A program made the translations under genes and the position numbers. Positions 11,345-22,569 of a stretch of 64,000 nt of DNA are shown piece by piece (position 1 is the first letter of the stretch; every line of letters starts with the position of its first letter). Source of the DNA: Torymus aiolomorphi (lineage: Eukaryota > Arthropoda > Insecta > Hymenoptera > Torymidae); contig CM070874.1 of the NCBI GenBank assembly GCA_036365515.1, positions 245,886,930 to 245,950,929 of the forward strand, written 5' to 3'. Below the pieces are notes generated by a model. The model made no database searches. It saw only the letters and a list, made by a program, of their open reading frames with translations, and was not told where the DNA came from.

Positions 11345-11789
11345 ATATCAGGCGTTTCACGTCAACTGTCCCAGAGCGGTGCCCGAGCCCTAAATCGTGC
11401 TATTTCTAACTCATGATTATGATACTAAAATGCACTTAAAAAATTGTTTGATAAGCGTTTCCAACGTACTTTTTGCTCAGCTTCCCAATGATGTAGACAG
11501 TTTTTACGAAATTTTCAATTTTCACCTTCAAAAACTGCAAAACATTTTATATCTCAAAAAATTGATTTTTAATATTTTCTTTTGCCATTTAGATCGAAAG
11601 CTGAGCATTTCCTATGTAAGAAAAAAATCAATTTTTTGAGATATAAAATGTTTTGCAGTTTTTGAAGGTGAAAATTTGAAAATTTCGGAAAACCTTTCAT
11701 AATCTTTACTTGTTCTTTCGAGTTCGTTTAATGAATGAATAATATTTTAATGGTTATTTTATAAAAAAAAGAGTTTGAATCTTTGTTTT

Positions 11790-13911
11790 TTCTAACAGTT
11801 TTTCTCGGGAAGATTTGAGATTCATGACTTAAAGATAGTTTTTTGAGCTGCAATGTACTTTCATCCATTGGAATAATAGTATGTCATTGTAACATGCCTG
11901 GTATAGATTTAGCCTTCTCCAGTTTTGGTTTTAGCTTCAAGACAATTTCTTCATATGACTCTTCACTGCTATAAAAAACTTTGGTTTCTTTTCAATAATC
12001 TTTCGCCCAGTTATAAAGCTTCTCTGCGGTTAAAATATGATTATTAGAAGAAACTTGTAGACTCGCTCGATTTCCACCTCTTCTTAGGTTGGCGTCTATA
12101 GCATCGTATGCACCTTTGCCATACGCCGTGGCATAAAAATACCACCCAGCTGGAACACTAAAATGTTTCTCATGAAAAAGAAGATTTTGAAAATTAGATT
12201 CATTTTTAAAATGCTGACCTGCTCCATCCGTCAAATAATAGACATTTTTTTTACTATGAAATTAGTTTTCAGGTAAGATATTACAATTTTTTGATATTCA
12301 TAAACGGCAACAGTATCATGGTTTAGATTAACGGAAATCACAGCCATGCCTACATGTTTAAGCTCTTCATTTACTTTATAATACACCGCAACTGTAAAAA
12401 CAGTTGCTTGATTGTTGTTCTAGCGGAACAATTGTGTAGAATTTTGTATAACTTGTATAACAAACGCATAATCTTCTGCAAAATCGCAACACACAATAAA
12501 TTATCCTTTTTGAAGGTTATTTTTTAAGTTACTTACAAAAAGTGATTGTTAGCGTGAGATTTTAATTTTATTAATTTTTCTCCCAGTATGTCCATAAATT
12601 CGTGAACATTTCGACGGCTGAGCGGAACAAGGTCATACCTCACCGTGCTGACGAAGAACGTCGTATCTCACCGCGCGGATGAAGAACATCGTATCTCATC
12701 GCACAGATGAAGAACGTCGTATCTCGGCGCTCTTGCGGCCAGTACACGGACAGTATACGGCGAGATACGACGTTCTTCATCCGCGCGATGAGATACGATG
12801 TTCTTCATCCGCGCGGTGAGATACGATGTTCTTTGTCCGCGCGCCGAGATACGACCTTGCTCCGCTCAGCCGTCGATTTACAGTTTTAGAAGCTCTTGTA
12901 CACCGATCTGGGTGAAAACATCATTCATACTCTATTTGAAAAATATCACTTTCATCAAAACATTCAAGCAAAAGTTTACGTAATATGGACATATTGGGGC
13001 AATCTAAACAGTTACCCAAATAGCATCTATCGTGTGCATCATTACACATAATGACTTGGATGCAATCGTGGTAGTTTTTAAGAGTCAATTTAGTATCTTT
13101 AGTTAAATTTTCTAGATCCATAGCACTTAGAGTGAACTTTACGTTTTCGTGATGTACACATACGCATACATTATGTGTACCACTACTTACAGCTAATACA
13201 CAATGTGGTGGTCTCAATTGTGTAAATTTAGTAAAACCGATATTAAAGTGTTCATTTTCTTTTTTATATAAACTATACAGTTCATATAAATTACCAAGCA
13301 GTACTCTTTTTTGAACATGTTCTCTTTCACCACTGCTCTGCTTTATAAATACATAATCTTTTAAACTTGGTATAATTCGGCTTATATCATATCTTTCATA
13401 AAAAGTTTTCACTGAATTTACAGATTCAGATGGAAATAGTTTGCCACTTTTTTTAGCAGGTATTGAAAAAATTCCGCTTTTAGCTACTGAATATTTTGCT
13501 TCGCAAGCTTCCCGTTCACTGCAACCGAATTCTCGCATTAGGTCCCTACGAGACCAAAATTCAGGTACAAGAGTTAGTAACTGAAGTCTCTGTTGCTTAT
13601 TTGTTGATTCTGAAAATTTTTTCTTTATTTGTTCGAAAACTGCAACAATAGCTTTGTGATACTCATCATTACACACCATTTTAGCTTTTTTTAGCATCAG
13701 ATGGAGGTAAACTTGATCTGTGTTTATAAATTTGGGACCGACAGCTAGAACAAATTTTTGCTTTTTCTGGTACTAAGGAATATAAACTTCCTAAAAATGT
13801 TGGAAAGTCGAACAAATCTTTTATTTTAGATGAAGGGTGACTATTTTTATTTAAAGAATGTATGCATTTCAATTTCCAAGTTGACTTCATATTAGTAGAT
13901 ACAATAAACAA
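11790..13911 (-). pseudogene. transposase-like protein of element A (unnamed insect family)
   Basis: I recognise the protein type as a widespread uncharacterised family of invertebrate genomes that behaves like a transposase. Landmarks from the N-terminus are CSSCRSQIYKHR (zinc-binding-like), REFGCSEREA, HVQKRVLLGNLYELY, FTKFTQLRPPHCVLA, GTHNVCVCVHHENVK, CYLGNCLDCPN, then after the insertion LNHDTVAVYEYQK, LTDGAGQHFKN, FHEKHFSVPAGWYFYAT, YGKGAYDAIDANL and ASLQVSSNNHILTAEKLY. The DG and Y/H-GK motifs look like a DDE-type catalytic core, which is an inference. Frameshifts near 13690 and in 12240-12540, stops, and a 264-bp insertion disable it. Confidence 0.7.
12612..12875. mobile_element. 264-bp foldback insertion in the element A gene
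   Basis: CGACGGCTGAGCGGA at 12612 is matched by its complement ending at 12875. The arms consist of a roughly 28-bp unit (GAAGAACGTCGTATCTCACC and variants) repeated about three times in each orientation. ATTT occurs on both sides (12608-12611 and 12876-12879). Removing the element and one ATTT restores minus-strand codons TVNVHEFMD, which align with the corresponding stretch of the homologous gene at 45.7 kb. The insertion and a 4-bp target duplication are therefore well supported. Confidence 0.85.
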
Positions 13912-14625
13912 AAAAAATAATGAAACAAAGAGTCACCGATCATTTAATAATTAAATACACGAAAGACACTATGAAATCCAAGTTTGATTGTATTGACAGA
14001 AATTCGAAAAAATTTCGAAGGGGAATAAGATAAAAAGTCATTGCAATTATGTACTTCCGACGTGATGATTCACATGCAGATCGAAGATTCCGATACGAAA
14101 GCCACCTATCGAATAAAAAGTGAATGACGCGCTGCCACGCGACGTGACACGGGACGTAACGCACCGTACTGCAAGCAGGAAAGGCGTTGTGATTACGAGA
14201 GGTTATTAGGTAGCGAGTCAGGCCTATTCCAAGTGACGTACCGCGCGGTACCGCGCCCAGAAGAGGCGTTGCGTGTACTGATTCGCGTTCTATTTCTCAA
14301 AGAAAACATCTTGATTACTTTTTGGAAAATATCATTTCCTATGTAAAAAATGCTAAGCTTTTGATCTAAATGGTAAACAAAATATTAAAAATAGACTTTT
14401 TAAAATATAAGATGTTTTGTAGTTTTTGAAGGTGAAAATTGAAAATTTCGGAAAAACTGTCTGCATCATTGGAAAGCTGAGGAAAAAGTACGTCGGAAAC
14501 GCTTATCAAACAATTTTTTTAGGTACATTTTAGTATCATAAACATGAGTTAGAAATAGCATGATTTGGGGCTGGCGCGCGGCGTCGGGGCAGTTGACGTG
14601 TAACGTCTCATATTTGTTACATATG

Positions 14626-15142
14626 AGAGTGTCTACCAGAAACCGGACAGCGAGAGCGTGCGGCACCTATTTCGTATAGAATGCACTCTCTTTAACTAGC
14701 TCATAATCATACGCTGAATCTCTTGAAAAAAAAAACAAAAGACATATATCGATGGATTTTTTCCTCCTCTTTCCAATGGTGCTATTGTCTTTTCTCCGAA
14801 GCGCTTTCCTCTGGTCGGAAATTCAAGCTGAAAGTTCAGAGCCATTTTTCTGAATGAATGCCATTTTTCTTTTCAAAATGAATATACTATTCGAAAGCAC
14901 AAGTTTTAAACTACAAAACCCTATAGTTTCAAGTTGGAAAAATGAAGGTATCATAAGTAATAAAATTGAAAAGAAAGCAGCGCGCGGCCGGGCCAGCTCT
15001 CCGCTCTGCGCTGAAACGCGCTGTTAGTGTTGTATTGCACTTTTCATTATTATTATATCAATTCACATATGGAGCGTTTCAGGTCAACTCTTCCAGGCTG
15101 CGTCGCGCGATAAAAAGAAAGGAAAAAGAAAGGAAAGGTATT
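14626..15142. other. spacer and probable left end of element B
   Basis: Mostly unassigned. Around 15066-15105 the sequence CATATGGAGCGTTTCAGGTC-AACT resembles the end of element A (CATATATCAGGCGTTTCACGTCAACT). It therefore probably marks the left end of element B, brought close to the coding region by an internal deletion. Confidence 0.4.
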
Positions 15143-15567
15143 TTCTGTTGTAACTGAAAATTTCATAAAACATTTTTATGAACGTGATGATGTAAGTCGA
15201 CTAATGCCGGGCATGAAAGATTTTATATCAATTAAACAGGATGATGGCAATCGAGTCCATGTCCAGAAAAGATTACTACTTAGTAATTTGAACGAGTTAT
15301 ACGCTCAATTTAAAAAGGAACATGAAAATTTTAAAGTAGGATTCTCTAAATTCACTCAATTTACACCGGCACACTGTGTATTAGCAGAAAGTAGCGGTAC
15401 ACATGTTGTGTGTGTATGTTTACGTCATGAGAATATGAAATTGATGATTAACGGAATTGATGTAGAGTACTTAACAAAAGATACAGTGTTACATTTAAAA
15501 CCTTATCATGATTACATTCAGGCAATTGTGTGTTAGATTGTCCAAATACAAAAAGACTAAAAGAAAT
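15143..15567 (+). pseudogene. element B transposase-like gene, 5' fragment
   Basis: Homologous to the middle of the element A protein: FYERDDVSRLMPGMKDF, HVQKRLLLSNLNELYAQFK, FSKFTQFTPAHCVLAESSG, VVCVCLRHENMK, then LDCPNTKRLKEM. The N-terminal third is missing. About 37 bp is deleted between IVC and LDCPN, where element A has CNDAHDRCYLGN. The frame stops at the giant element and resumes at 45617. The joined sequence KRLKEM-PLKSLADNDIYEV has the same length as LRKLLLECFDESDIFQI in element A, with no gap at the junction. Confidence 0.8.
15560..15567. repeat. 8-bp target site duplication, left copy
   Basis: AAAGAAAT directly before the left end (GGTACCAGTG) of the giant element. The second copy is at 45609-45616, directly after the right end (CACTGGTACC). 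Confidence 0.9.
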
Positions 15568-15599
15568 GGTACCAGTGATATTGTGCACATTTAAGGTCT

Positions 15600-16095
15600 A
15601 CACATAGCCTCTACACGAGATAATTTGAACACTGATATGTTATACACATCGATAATCATAACAAAGTGTACACTGATTAAATGACCACATGGATAGTTGA
15701 ACACGGACTAAATCTACACATGGTGTAGAGTTTATCAGTAGAGATTTTCTGCTGTGTTTATTTAAAAGGTGTAGATTTAAACTGTGTTTAATTAAACATA
15801 TCCAATTCATTGCTGTGATCAATTTCTCGGTGTAGACCTTAGCTTGTGTTAAAAATGTCGGTGTTCACATTTACTCGTGTACAAACTCTCAATATTATGA
15901 ATTAAATATGTGTTTAACTTCTCAGTGGCGACTTCTTCTGTGCGGAGTCTATCTGTGTACAGTTTATCTGTGTGGAGTTTATCTGTGTAGAGTTTATCAT
16001 TATTTATTTCTTTATTGTTTTCATCATTTTCCAAGAAGAGAATATCTGTGTAGAGTTTATCTGTGTAGAATTTATCTATGTAGGGTTTTATATGT
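15600..16095. repeat. subterminal short repeats of the giant element
   Basis: Variants of GTGTAGAGTTTATCTGT and its complement are scattered and partly tandem near the tip, notably 15925-16000 and 16045-16090. Such subterminal motifs are where transposases of several DNA transposon superfamilies bind, which is an inference here. The same block is mirrored at 45081-45576 in the right arm. Short frames reading VEFICVEFI are by-products. Confidence 0.7.
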
Positions 16096-16159
16096 TAAAA
16101 TTATATTTTCACCATACCCTGGCCGAAAGTACTACTTGCAAAAATCGTAGGAATCGGTA

Positions 16160-16580
16160 GCGCCGACTTTGAGAGCATTTTTATGCCTTTTCGACGTTCA
16201 ACTTCAAAGCCTTATAACTTTTGAAGGAATTGACATTTTTTCATTTTCACAAAAGGAAATGAAAGATCTTTCTTTTTAGCTTCAATTTCTTTTCTGAAAA
16301 TTTGAGTCGATCGGTTCTGTAAATGGCTGAAGTTTGAAGAGGACTTTTTTTGCCATTTTCTTGAAAAGCATAAGTTGCTCGAGAAAAAGTAGTCCACTTG
16401 ATGGACGCTGTACAACTGCGGACCTTCATTTTATATATACAAACAACGAGAAAAACCTGGTTAAGTAGATGTGCACGAAACAAATTTTTTAAATCGTAAT
16501 TTCGGGTTTTGCCGTCACTTGAAAAAAGAATTGCACATATGCGTACACTGAAAAACATTTGAGAGGGCGAGTCTTCCACT
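16160..16580. repeat. half copy of a palindromic MITE
   Basis: Homologous to each arm of the palindromic element at 35460-36290. Shared stretches include CTTATAACTTTTGAAGGAA, GGCTGAAGTTTGAAGAGGA and CACTTGATGGACGCTGTA. Only one arm is present, so it cannot form the full hairpin. It is mirrored at 44596-45016 in the right arm. Confidence 0.65.
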
Positions 16581-16599
16581 TGAGAAAGTCACTGCCCCA

Positions 16600-17748
16600 A
16601 AGTCAGGTGGAGTTACGCGACGTTATTTTTAGAGTAAAATTTCTCCCAAAACGAGCGACTGAGTGTACCGTTATCAAGGTAAACGACTGGTAGATGGCGC
16701 ACAAAACTCTCATAAACCTCGCCTAAACATCCGTTAGGGATAATTATTCTCCCAAAATTGGACGAGACGTTCTGCGAAACGTGGATAGAGCTACACTGCC
16801 AGTATTTGTACGTGCCTTCTCTCTGATATTTTTGAGTGTACAGTGTTATGAAGAATCAATCACGTAAGACCTAAAAATTTCAAATCCAAATTGTGAGGGA
16901 ACTTGAATATGAAAAGTTAACGCCACAACTTAAATACCACAACTTCACATCACAAGTTTTTCCGAATCTATAATGTTAATGTTCCCACAAAACTTTTTTC
17001 AACTTTCAGGTTGAGGAAATTGAATTTATCTAGGGTTGTATTGGGATGATAAATATAAGTTCCGTATACTGTTATAAAATTTAATGAACGTTTATAGACT
17101 TTTTTTGGCTTAACATTAACATTTTAGATTCCCATCACTTATACAACATTCATTAATATTTTTTTGATTCTTCTAAAGTCGCTCTATTTTTGCTCTCATA
17201 TTGGTGCCAATCAGCCACGCTGATTCATTAATTACAAAATTGGTAACCATGACATCGAATGATGAAATATTATATACTAACGTACAGTAGGAGCAATAAT
17301 AAGATTCAGATATTTGAAAATACGGACAATAAACAACATAAGTAACAAGGTAAGTCATATTTAATTAACATTTGTATACTAATTCGGCTTTACACATAAA
17401 TATACGAACTCCACAAATTGCTAAAATTATAAATATAAATCGGTATGTCAAGAAAGTTATAATCAAGTTGCTTATATCTTATAATAAAGCAGGGCTACTG
17501 ACATAAAATAAAAAAGATTAACATGGCAATAAAACTATAACAACACTATAAAAAACCGAAATTATTAAGTAAGTACAGCCAATTCATAATCAGAAATAAT
17601 TTTATTCAAAATTTTTTTACAATAACTTCATAAATGATATACAACGAATGAAATAGCAAACAAAAACATGCTAGTGCAATCAACATGGTGTGATAGGAGC
17701 GAGAAAGTATCTTCCATCCTAATGTTTTCGTTTCGTCAAGTTGTGCGT
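16600..17748. other. giant element arm, no gene recognised
   Basis: AT-rich arm sequence shared by both terminal repeats (mirror 43429-44577). No reading frame of note and no tandem structure. Confidence 0.5.
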
Positions 17749-17924
17749 GTACACCCGAGGGAAGTTGATTCTTGTAGAACGTGCATAGTCAATTTTAAAA
17801 TCCTGCGATGTCATTGGACGTTTCCAACTTAGAGTTAATGTTTATACTTCAATTATCCAATGAGATTGCAGAATTTTAAATTTACCAGGCACGTTCCACA
17901 AGAATTAACTTCCTTCGGGTGTAC
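17749..17924. repeat. 176-bp hairpin within the left arm
   Basis: GTACACCCGAGGGAAGTTGA at 17749 is complementary, with a few mismatches, to the sequence ending at 17924. The arms are about 70 bp and the loop is about 35 bp. It looks like a small MITE that inserted before the arms were duplicated, since a mirror copy is at 43253-43428. Confidence 0.65.
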
Positions 17925-18227
17925 GTCTGTATGTGTGCGTGGGTGATTATTTGTGTAACTTAAGCAAATGAAAAGTTGTAATGTTGATTATATCGATTTA
18001 AGGGGGTCCGAAAGTCAATTAAAAATTCAAATTTCGCGCCACAATATAGCAGACAAAAAAATAAGTAATTTGCCTATAACAATTAGTAAAAACAATATTA
18101 CGGAAAGCCAGGACTGCATTTCCCTCCGTTACATTATTATCTATCATTTTACAAAGTTTGCAGTTTCTACATAAATATTTCGCTGAATGGCATTTGAATT
18201 ACTTGATTTTGAGACCAATTTCTCGAT

Positions 18228-18535
18228 GATCAATTTCTCGGTGCAGACCTTTGCTTGTGTTAAAAATTTCAGTGTTCACATTTACTCGTGCACAAACTCT
18301 AAATATTATGAATTAAATTTGTGTTTAACCTCTCAGTGGTGAGTTACTTTGTGTGGAGTCTATCTGTGTGGAGTCTATCTGTGTAGAGTTTATCTGTATG
18401 GAGTTTATCTGTATAGAGTTTATCTGTGTAGAGTTTATCTATGTAGAGATTGTCTGTGTAGAGGTTATCTGTGTAGAGTTTATCGGTGTAGAGTTTATAT
18501 GTGTAGAATTTATCGGTATAGAGTTTAGCGGGAGT
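18228..18535. repeat. internal copy of the subterminal region plus 15-bp tandem repeat
   Basis: 18228-18350 is a diverged copy of 15819-15945 (landmarks ATCAATTTCTCGGTG, TTCACATTTACTCGTG, TTAACCTCTCAGTGG). It is followed by about 13 tandem units of 15 bp like TCTGTGTAGAGTTTA to about 18535. The mirror is 42643-42950. It shows that the tip region of the giant element occurs twice per arm. Confidence 0.75.
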
Positions 18536-18685
18536 TTAGAAAATTTTAAAATATAAAATATACATGAACTTAAATATAATCATTTCTTAATTCCATAAAA
18601 TAATACTAACAAAAATTAAATAAGTAATAAATAAATAATACTAATACTTCATAATAATAATAATTATATAATTAAATAAATTAAA

Positions 18686-18864
18686 TTAAATACAAAGTTT
18701 AATCAGGGTACATTTTCCTCTACATATCCAACACAAAATCGAGTCGGTTGAAGGATTTTTTCCGGCGCAAACAAAAATATTCTCGGCGCATTGGCTGCAA
18801 ATTACATGACCACACGGGCTGAATGCGTGGTCAAAATTTTTTCCATGGCACACTTAACATGAAC
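18686..18864 (-). pseudogene. RING-finger exon, left-arm copy with a stop
   Basis: Mirror copy of the RING exon at 42314-42492. The reading on the minus strand keeps most zinc-binding residues (PCGHVICSQCAENIF, CWICRGKC). However, the codon for Gln between the first two cysteines is TAA here (CAA at the right), so this copy is interrupted. Confidence 0.75.
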
Positions 18865-20084
18865 CTGTAAAGTTTAGAAAGCATTAGTACATAGATTATA
18901 CAAATACAAGAATACAAAATTAAGCGTGTAAGAAACGATGAAACCATGAATTTCAAAATATTGGAAATTGATTTATATAAAAGCATGTTACGACTAATTA
19001 CGGTAAGTAATAAGTTATGTGTGATAATGTAAAAAACCAATAATTACTCGAGTAAAGCAGGACGTTTAACCTAACCTTCTCGTACTACTGCTACCTCATC
19101 GTCCTATATAGAATCGATATGTTATTCGTGAGATAGGATATCATAATCCGTAAATCTATAGTGTGCAAGCAAGATGTCGACGTAATTAAAAAGGTTACTT
19201 AAAGATACACTGACAAAAGAGTACACGAAAAGTGCTAAACGTTCAATAAAATTAACATCTTGTGCAGGGAACGGAACCACAGACTGTAAAAACCCAAAAA
19301 ATTACCATACTTTATAAGAAATTTTACCAGAAATATAGGAAAATTTACTATGCTCTATTGTAAAATTTGCTGTAAAGTATGGTAATTTTTCGGGTCTTTA
19401 CAGTCTGTGGTAGCTTTACGAGACAGTACAGTAATTTTCTAAAACTTTTCTCTCAGTGTATGGACAGTATCCTGATAATATTTTATTTAACAGGGATGAA
19501 GGTGTACTTTTTCTACAGGTTCAATAATGTTAATTGTGATTTTGGCGGAACTGCGAGTCAAGATCTTTTTTCGGTCATTACTACATCATCGTACTGTACT
19601 TAATCGTAACATTGGATAATTAACTTTAATCTAGAAGAGGCTACAGACTGTCTGTATCGTTTTCTCAAATGTCGTTAACGCGAGTACCGCTAGAGACAGC
19701 TATTGTATGTAACTATATTCCATAAGTTTTCATCGTTCCCTCCAAAGCCTGAGTAGGGCATTGTCTTCCCAGGGACTGCGGACAGTCCACTGGCCACAAT
19801 GCGAGCACCGATGAAAACTATGAAAATAAAAATATTCGAAATTGGCTTACGTGAACCAATGTTGAATAATGTCTCAAAATCAAGTAATTCAAATGCCATT
19901 CAGCGAAATATTTATGTAGAAACTGCAAACTTTGTAAAATAATAGATAATAATGTAACGGAGGGAAATGCAGTCCTGGCTTTCCGTAATATTGTTTTTAC
20001 TAATTGTTATAGGCAAATTACTTATTTTTTTGTCTGCTATATTGTGGCGCGAAATTTGAATTTTTAATTGACTTTCGGACCCCC

Positions 20085-20774
20085 TTAACGAATTTACTAA
20101 ATATGAAGTATTAAATTATGAATTACCATGGCTATTGGATCTCAAAATTCAAAATTCAACATGTGCTGATTAAAAATCTAGTGATTTTTAATTAGTTACG
20201 CTTGAGACGTTATTTTATACGATTGTTTCGAGATTATTTCTTGTTATCATCATTCTCAACGTCAATGATTCTTTAAACTCTAAAAATCATTCAAATTAAT
20301 TTTACTTTTTAGTTCAGTCTACGTAACGTAAATAAATATTTTGAAAACTCAAAATTAAAACAAAAAACATTATTTTAAGCACGTTCTCCGAGAAAACGAT
20401 TTTCTTGTGATTTTCCGAAACCTACAGAGAACGTGTGACTGTGTGTCCTTAGTACATATTTGAAAGCCCCACGTCCAAAGCGGTATTCAAAATAGAAATA
20501 TTTGACTTTCAAGTTTTAGCGTTAACACGGGATCTCTAAGCTCGTTTCAAAAATACAGTTTGATTAATTGTGAAAAAAGTATTCTTTATGATTTTTTTTT
20601 CAACCGTAAGGCATAAAACTAGAAATCAAGAGAAATAATATGGTATAACTTTCAATATGGCAAGCGATATTAATTTCAGAGATATAGCAACATAAAGAAA
20701 AACTCCATGCTATATGAATATCTATATATATTCACACCGTGTAAGTGGTATTTATTTCAAATATCGTATTGACA
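20085..20774. other. unique interior sequence, no gene recognised
   Basis: AT-rich and free of obvious repeats. This is the first stretch of giant-element interior not covered by the terminal repeat. Confidence 0.5.
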
Positions 20775-21581
20775 CACTGATAGAAGTATTTATTTACTGT
20801 AAGCCCCGTGACTTAACTGTTAAGCCACCGAGCTTTGAAATTTTGACACATGAATATTCCTTAACTATTAATCCACGTGGATTAATATATAATAACGTGG
20901 TGTATTAATAGTTATAGTGAGTAGTGTATCCGTCACTGCACACATAACCTTCAGAACAGCGGTTAGAGATGCGAGGAAAGATCGCTGTAAACACACACAG
21001 ACACCCATCCACATTATACACGCACATAAAACCGCGGGTCCACGGCAGGCGAGAATAACGTAGAAGATGGTGGCGCATGGCGCTCGGTTGTAGAAGACGG
21101 CGGTAAGTACGCCGCACAGCAGCGTGCCGTCTATATCTAAGTTCGTGCATGCAAACGCATGCGTGCTCGGCAACTGAAAACACATGGACAGCCCGCCCTT
21201 TTCCTTCTCACTGCTTGTCACCTCGTTTTTCGATGCCGTTCGCCGCGGAGAATCGACGGCCTCATTGCACGCATGAGGACAGAACGGAGTAGGCCGCCCA
21301 TATGTTTTCAGGGACTCAGTAGTCTACGCCGCGTTCTGCATTGCCGACACAGCCAAACCTTCCAAATCCTGCGGAAGTGTGCGCAAAGCAAGATTCATTA
21401 ACTATTAAGAAATCTGCATTTAGACTAAAGTAATTGATGGATTTCATACAAAACACATACGAACGTACTGGTTATGAATATTATGTAATAGTAACGAAAT
21501 TTGCCTTCAATTTAAATACACCATGTTTTTAGATTTCAAAGGAATATATTCGTTTACTATAAATGAATACTTCTATCAGTG
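20775..21581. mobile_element. 807-bp sequence with 20-bp inverted ends
   Basis: CACTGATAGAAGTATTTATT at 20775 pairs with 21562-21581 with one mismatch. The interior from 20930 to 21400 is clearly GC-richer than its surroundings. It contains a palindrome, ATTAATCCACGTGGATTAAT, near 20868-20887. Open frames on both strands overlap and show no known domain. No direct flanking repeat was found, so insertion is only probable. Confidence 0.4.
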
Positions 21582-22560
21582 CACCTTTGGTCTTACACCG
21601 ACAGTTTTTATTATTTTTGGAGTAATGTATAGAGACTCATAAAGCGTTTCCATCATAAATGGTATTTTTAAATAATAATTTTTCTGATATTAATGAATTT
21701 GAGTTGGAGAACGTCCTTAAGTCAAAGTTAAAAAAAATACATGAATGTAAAAATTATGACCAATTCTTTTATAATTCTTTTGAAATATAATGCAATCAGA
21801 GTGAGATAAAGAAAGTACTTGTCTACGATACCATAATGGGAGTACAGCGAGTACCCTGACTCCCCCCCCCCCCACCCATCCGCCAACCGGCGGATAGACG
21901 CGCATATGTCGCTCGACTCGAGTTGCCCGCGCACGTGCGTATATACCCGCCGCTGCCGATTCTCGTCGGTCCTCGTCGGCAACGTTGGGCTCTGCTTCTC
22001 TCTTGCTACTCGCGCTGGGTGCGGATCGAAACTCCGAACAATCAAAACTTCGAATGAACTATTAAAACGAACATTATAACAACAAAATTTAAAACATAGA
22101 ATTATATTTAAGCGAAATACAATTCACATAATTATCTACATAACGAATTAAAATATTGCGAAACTAAAATATTGCATATGAAAAAGGTCAGGAAATTACA
22201 ATTACGAACAATCGAATTAACGATTTACTAAAAGTACAAAAAAGAGAGATTTAGAACGAGCATGAAAAGGGAAGGTTTTTATAAAGAAAATATTGTATAA
22301 TAATGACACTACAACGAACAATTTTATTATAGAAAAATTAATTTTTCAAATGTCAGAATTATATAAAGACGACTACAGAAAGACAGATTTGTATAAATTC
22401 AACAAGAAGTTTCCAAAGAAAAATTAATAATCCAAACTATAAATAACCGATAACACTCAATTGCAGAAAAAAGCATTATTCCGAAAACAATATTAAAGAG
22501 CAGAGTTATTACAAAAAAAAATATTGTATGAATGATGCGAAATTGAATAGGTAAAGGTAG
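21582..22560. other. interior with a GC-rich island at 21840-22040
   Basis: The island contains a C-run (21862-21872) and promoter- or untranslated-region-like composition. On the minus strand it has open frames without recognised domains. The rest is A-rich. Confidence 0.4.
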
Positions 22561-22569
22561 AAAAGATTA

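Larger units (their letters stand above)
11345..14625. mobile_element. element A: DNA transposon with about 270-bp inverted ends
   Basis: Sequence at about 11350-11620 recurs in inverted orientation at about 14330-14620. Shared landmarks are CACGTCAACTG, CTATTTCTAACTCATG, ATGATACTAAAATG and TTTTTGAAGGTGAAAATT. The copies are diverged, so exact ends and target duplication are uncertain. Between them lies a minus-strand gene (11790-13911) homologous to the gene split by the giant element. Element A also contains a nested 264-bp insertion. The left arm has an extra internal hairpin (11510-11690). Confidence 0.65.
15568..19863. repeat. giant element, left terminal inverted repeat (about 4.3 kb)
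   Basis: Position p here pairs with 61176 minus p on the right up to about 16600, and with 61178 minus p by about 18350, so only about two net single-base indels occur. I saw only scattered substitutions. One single-base difference is the G-run at 18002 (five G here against four C at the right). Similarity stops at about 19863, inside a TTAA-bounded palindrome arm present only on this side. The arm contains subterminal tandem repeats, a half copy of a palindromic MITE, a 176-bp hairpin and a copy of the RING exon. Confidence 0.9.
18002..20084. mobile_element. TTAA-bounded palindrome split by 1.65 kb
   Basis: TTAA (17998-18001) followed by GGGGGTCCGAAAGTC, and GACTTTCGGACCCCC followed by TTAA (20085-20088). 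The inverted arms 18002-18214 and 19867-20084 are complementary over about 215 bp. Between them lie 1.65 kb containing a diverged copy of the giant element's own subterminal region and the RING exon. In the right terminal repeat only one of these arms is present (ending near 43178). This is either a 2.1-kb TTAA transposon or a MITE later split by rearrangement. Confidence 0.6.

Noticed and set aside
12707..12983. Small genes across the 264-bp foldback insertion
   Set aside because: They consist of the inverted tandem units and are explained by the insertion.
18353..18540. CRISPR-like array
   Set aside because: Direct 15-bp repeats without spacers in a eukaryotic transposon arm. This is a minisatellite.
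18353..18556. VEFIC-repeat protein
   Set aside because: The frame is produced by a 15-bp tandem repeat in the transposon arm and is mirrored in the other arm. It has no start context or neighbouring coding signal.
20905..21401. GC-rich frames between 20.9 and 21.4 kb as host exons
   Set aside because: Frames on both strands overlap, no domain is seen, and the segment lies between 20-bp inverted ends, so it is more likely element interior.
21717..22045. GC-rich open frame of 105 codons as a gene
   Set aside because: Overlapping frames in a CpG-rich island with a homopolymer C-run, and no domain. Left as an unassigned island.
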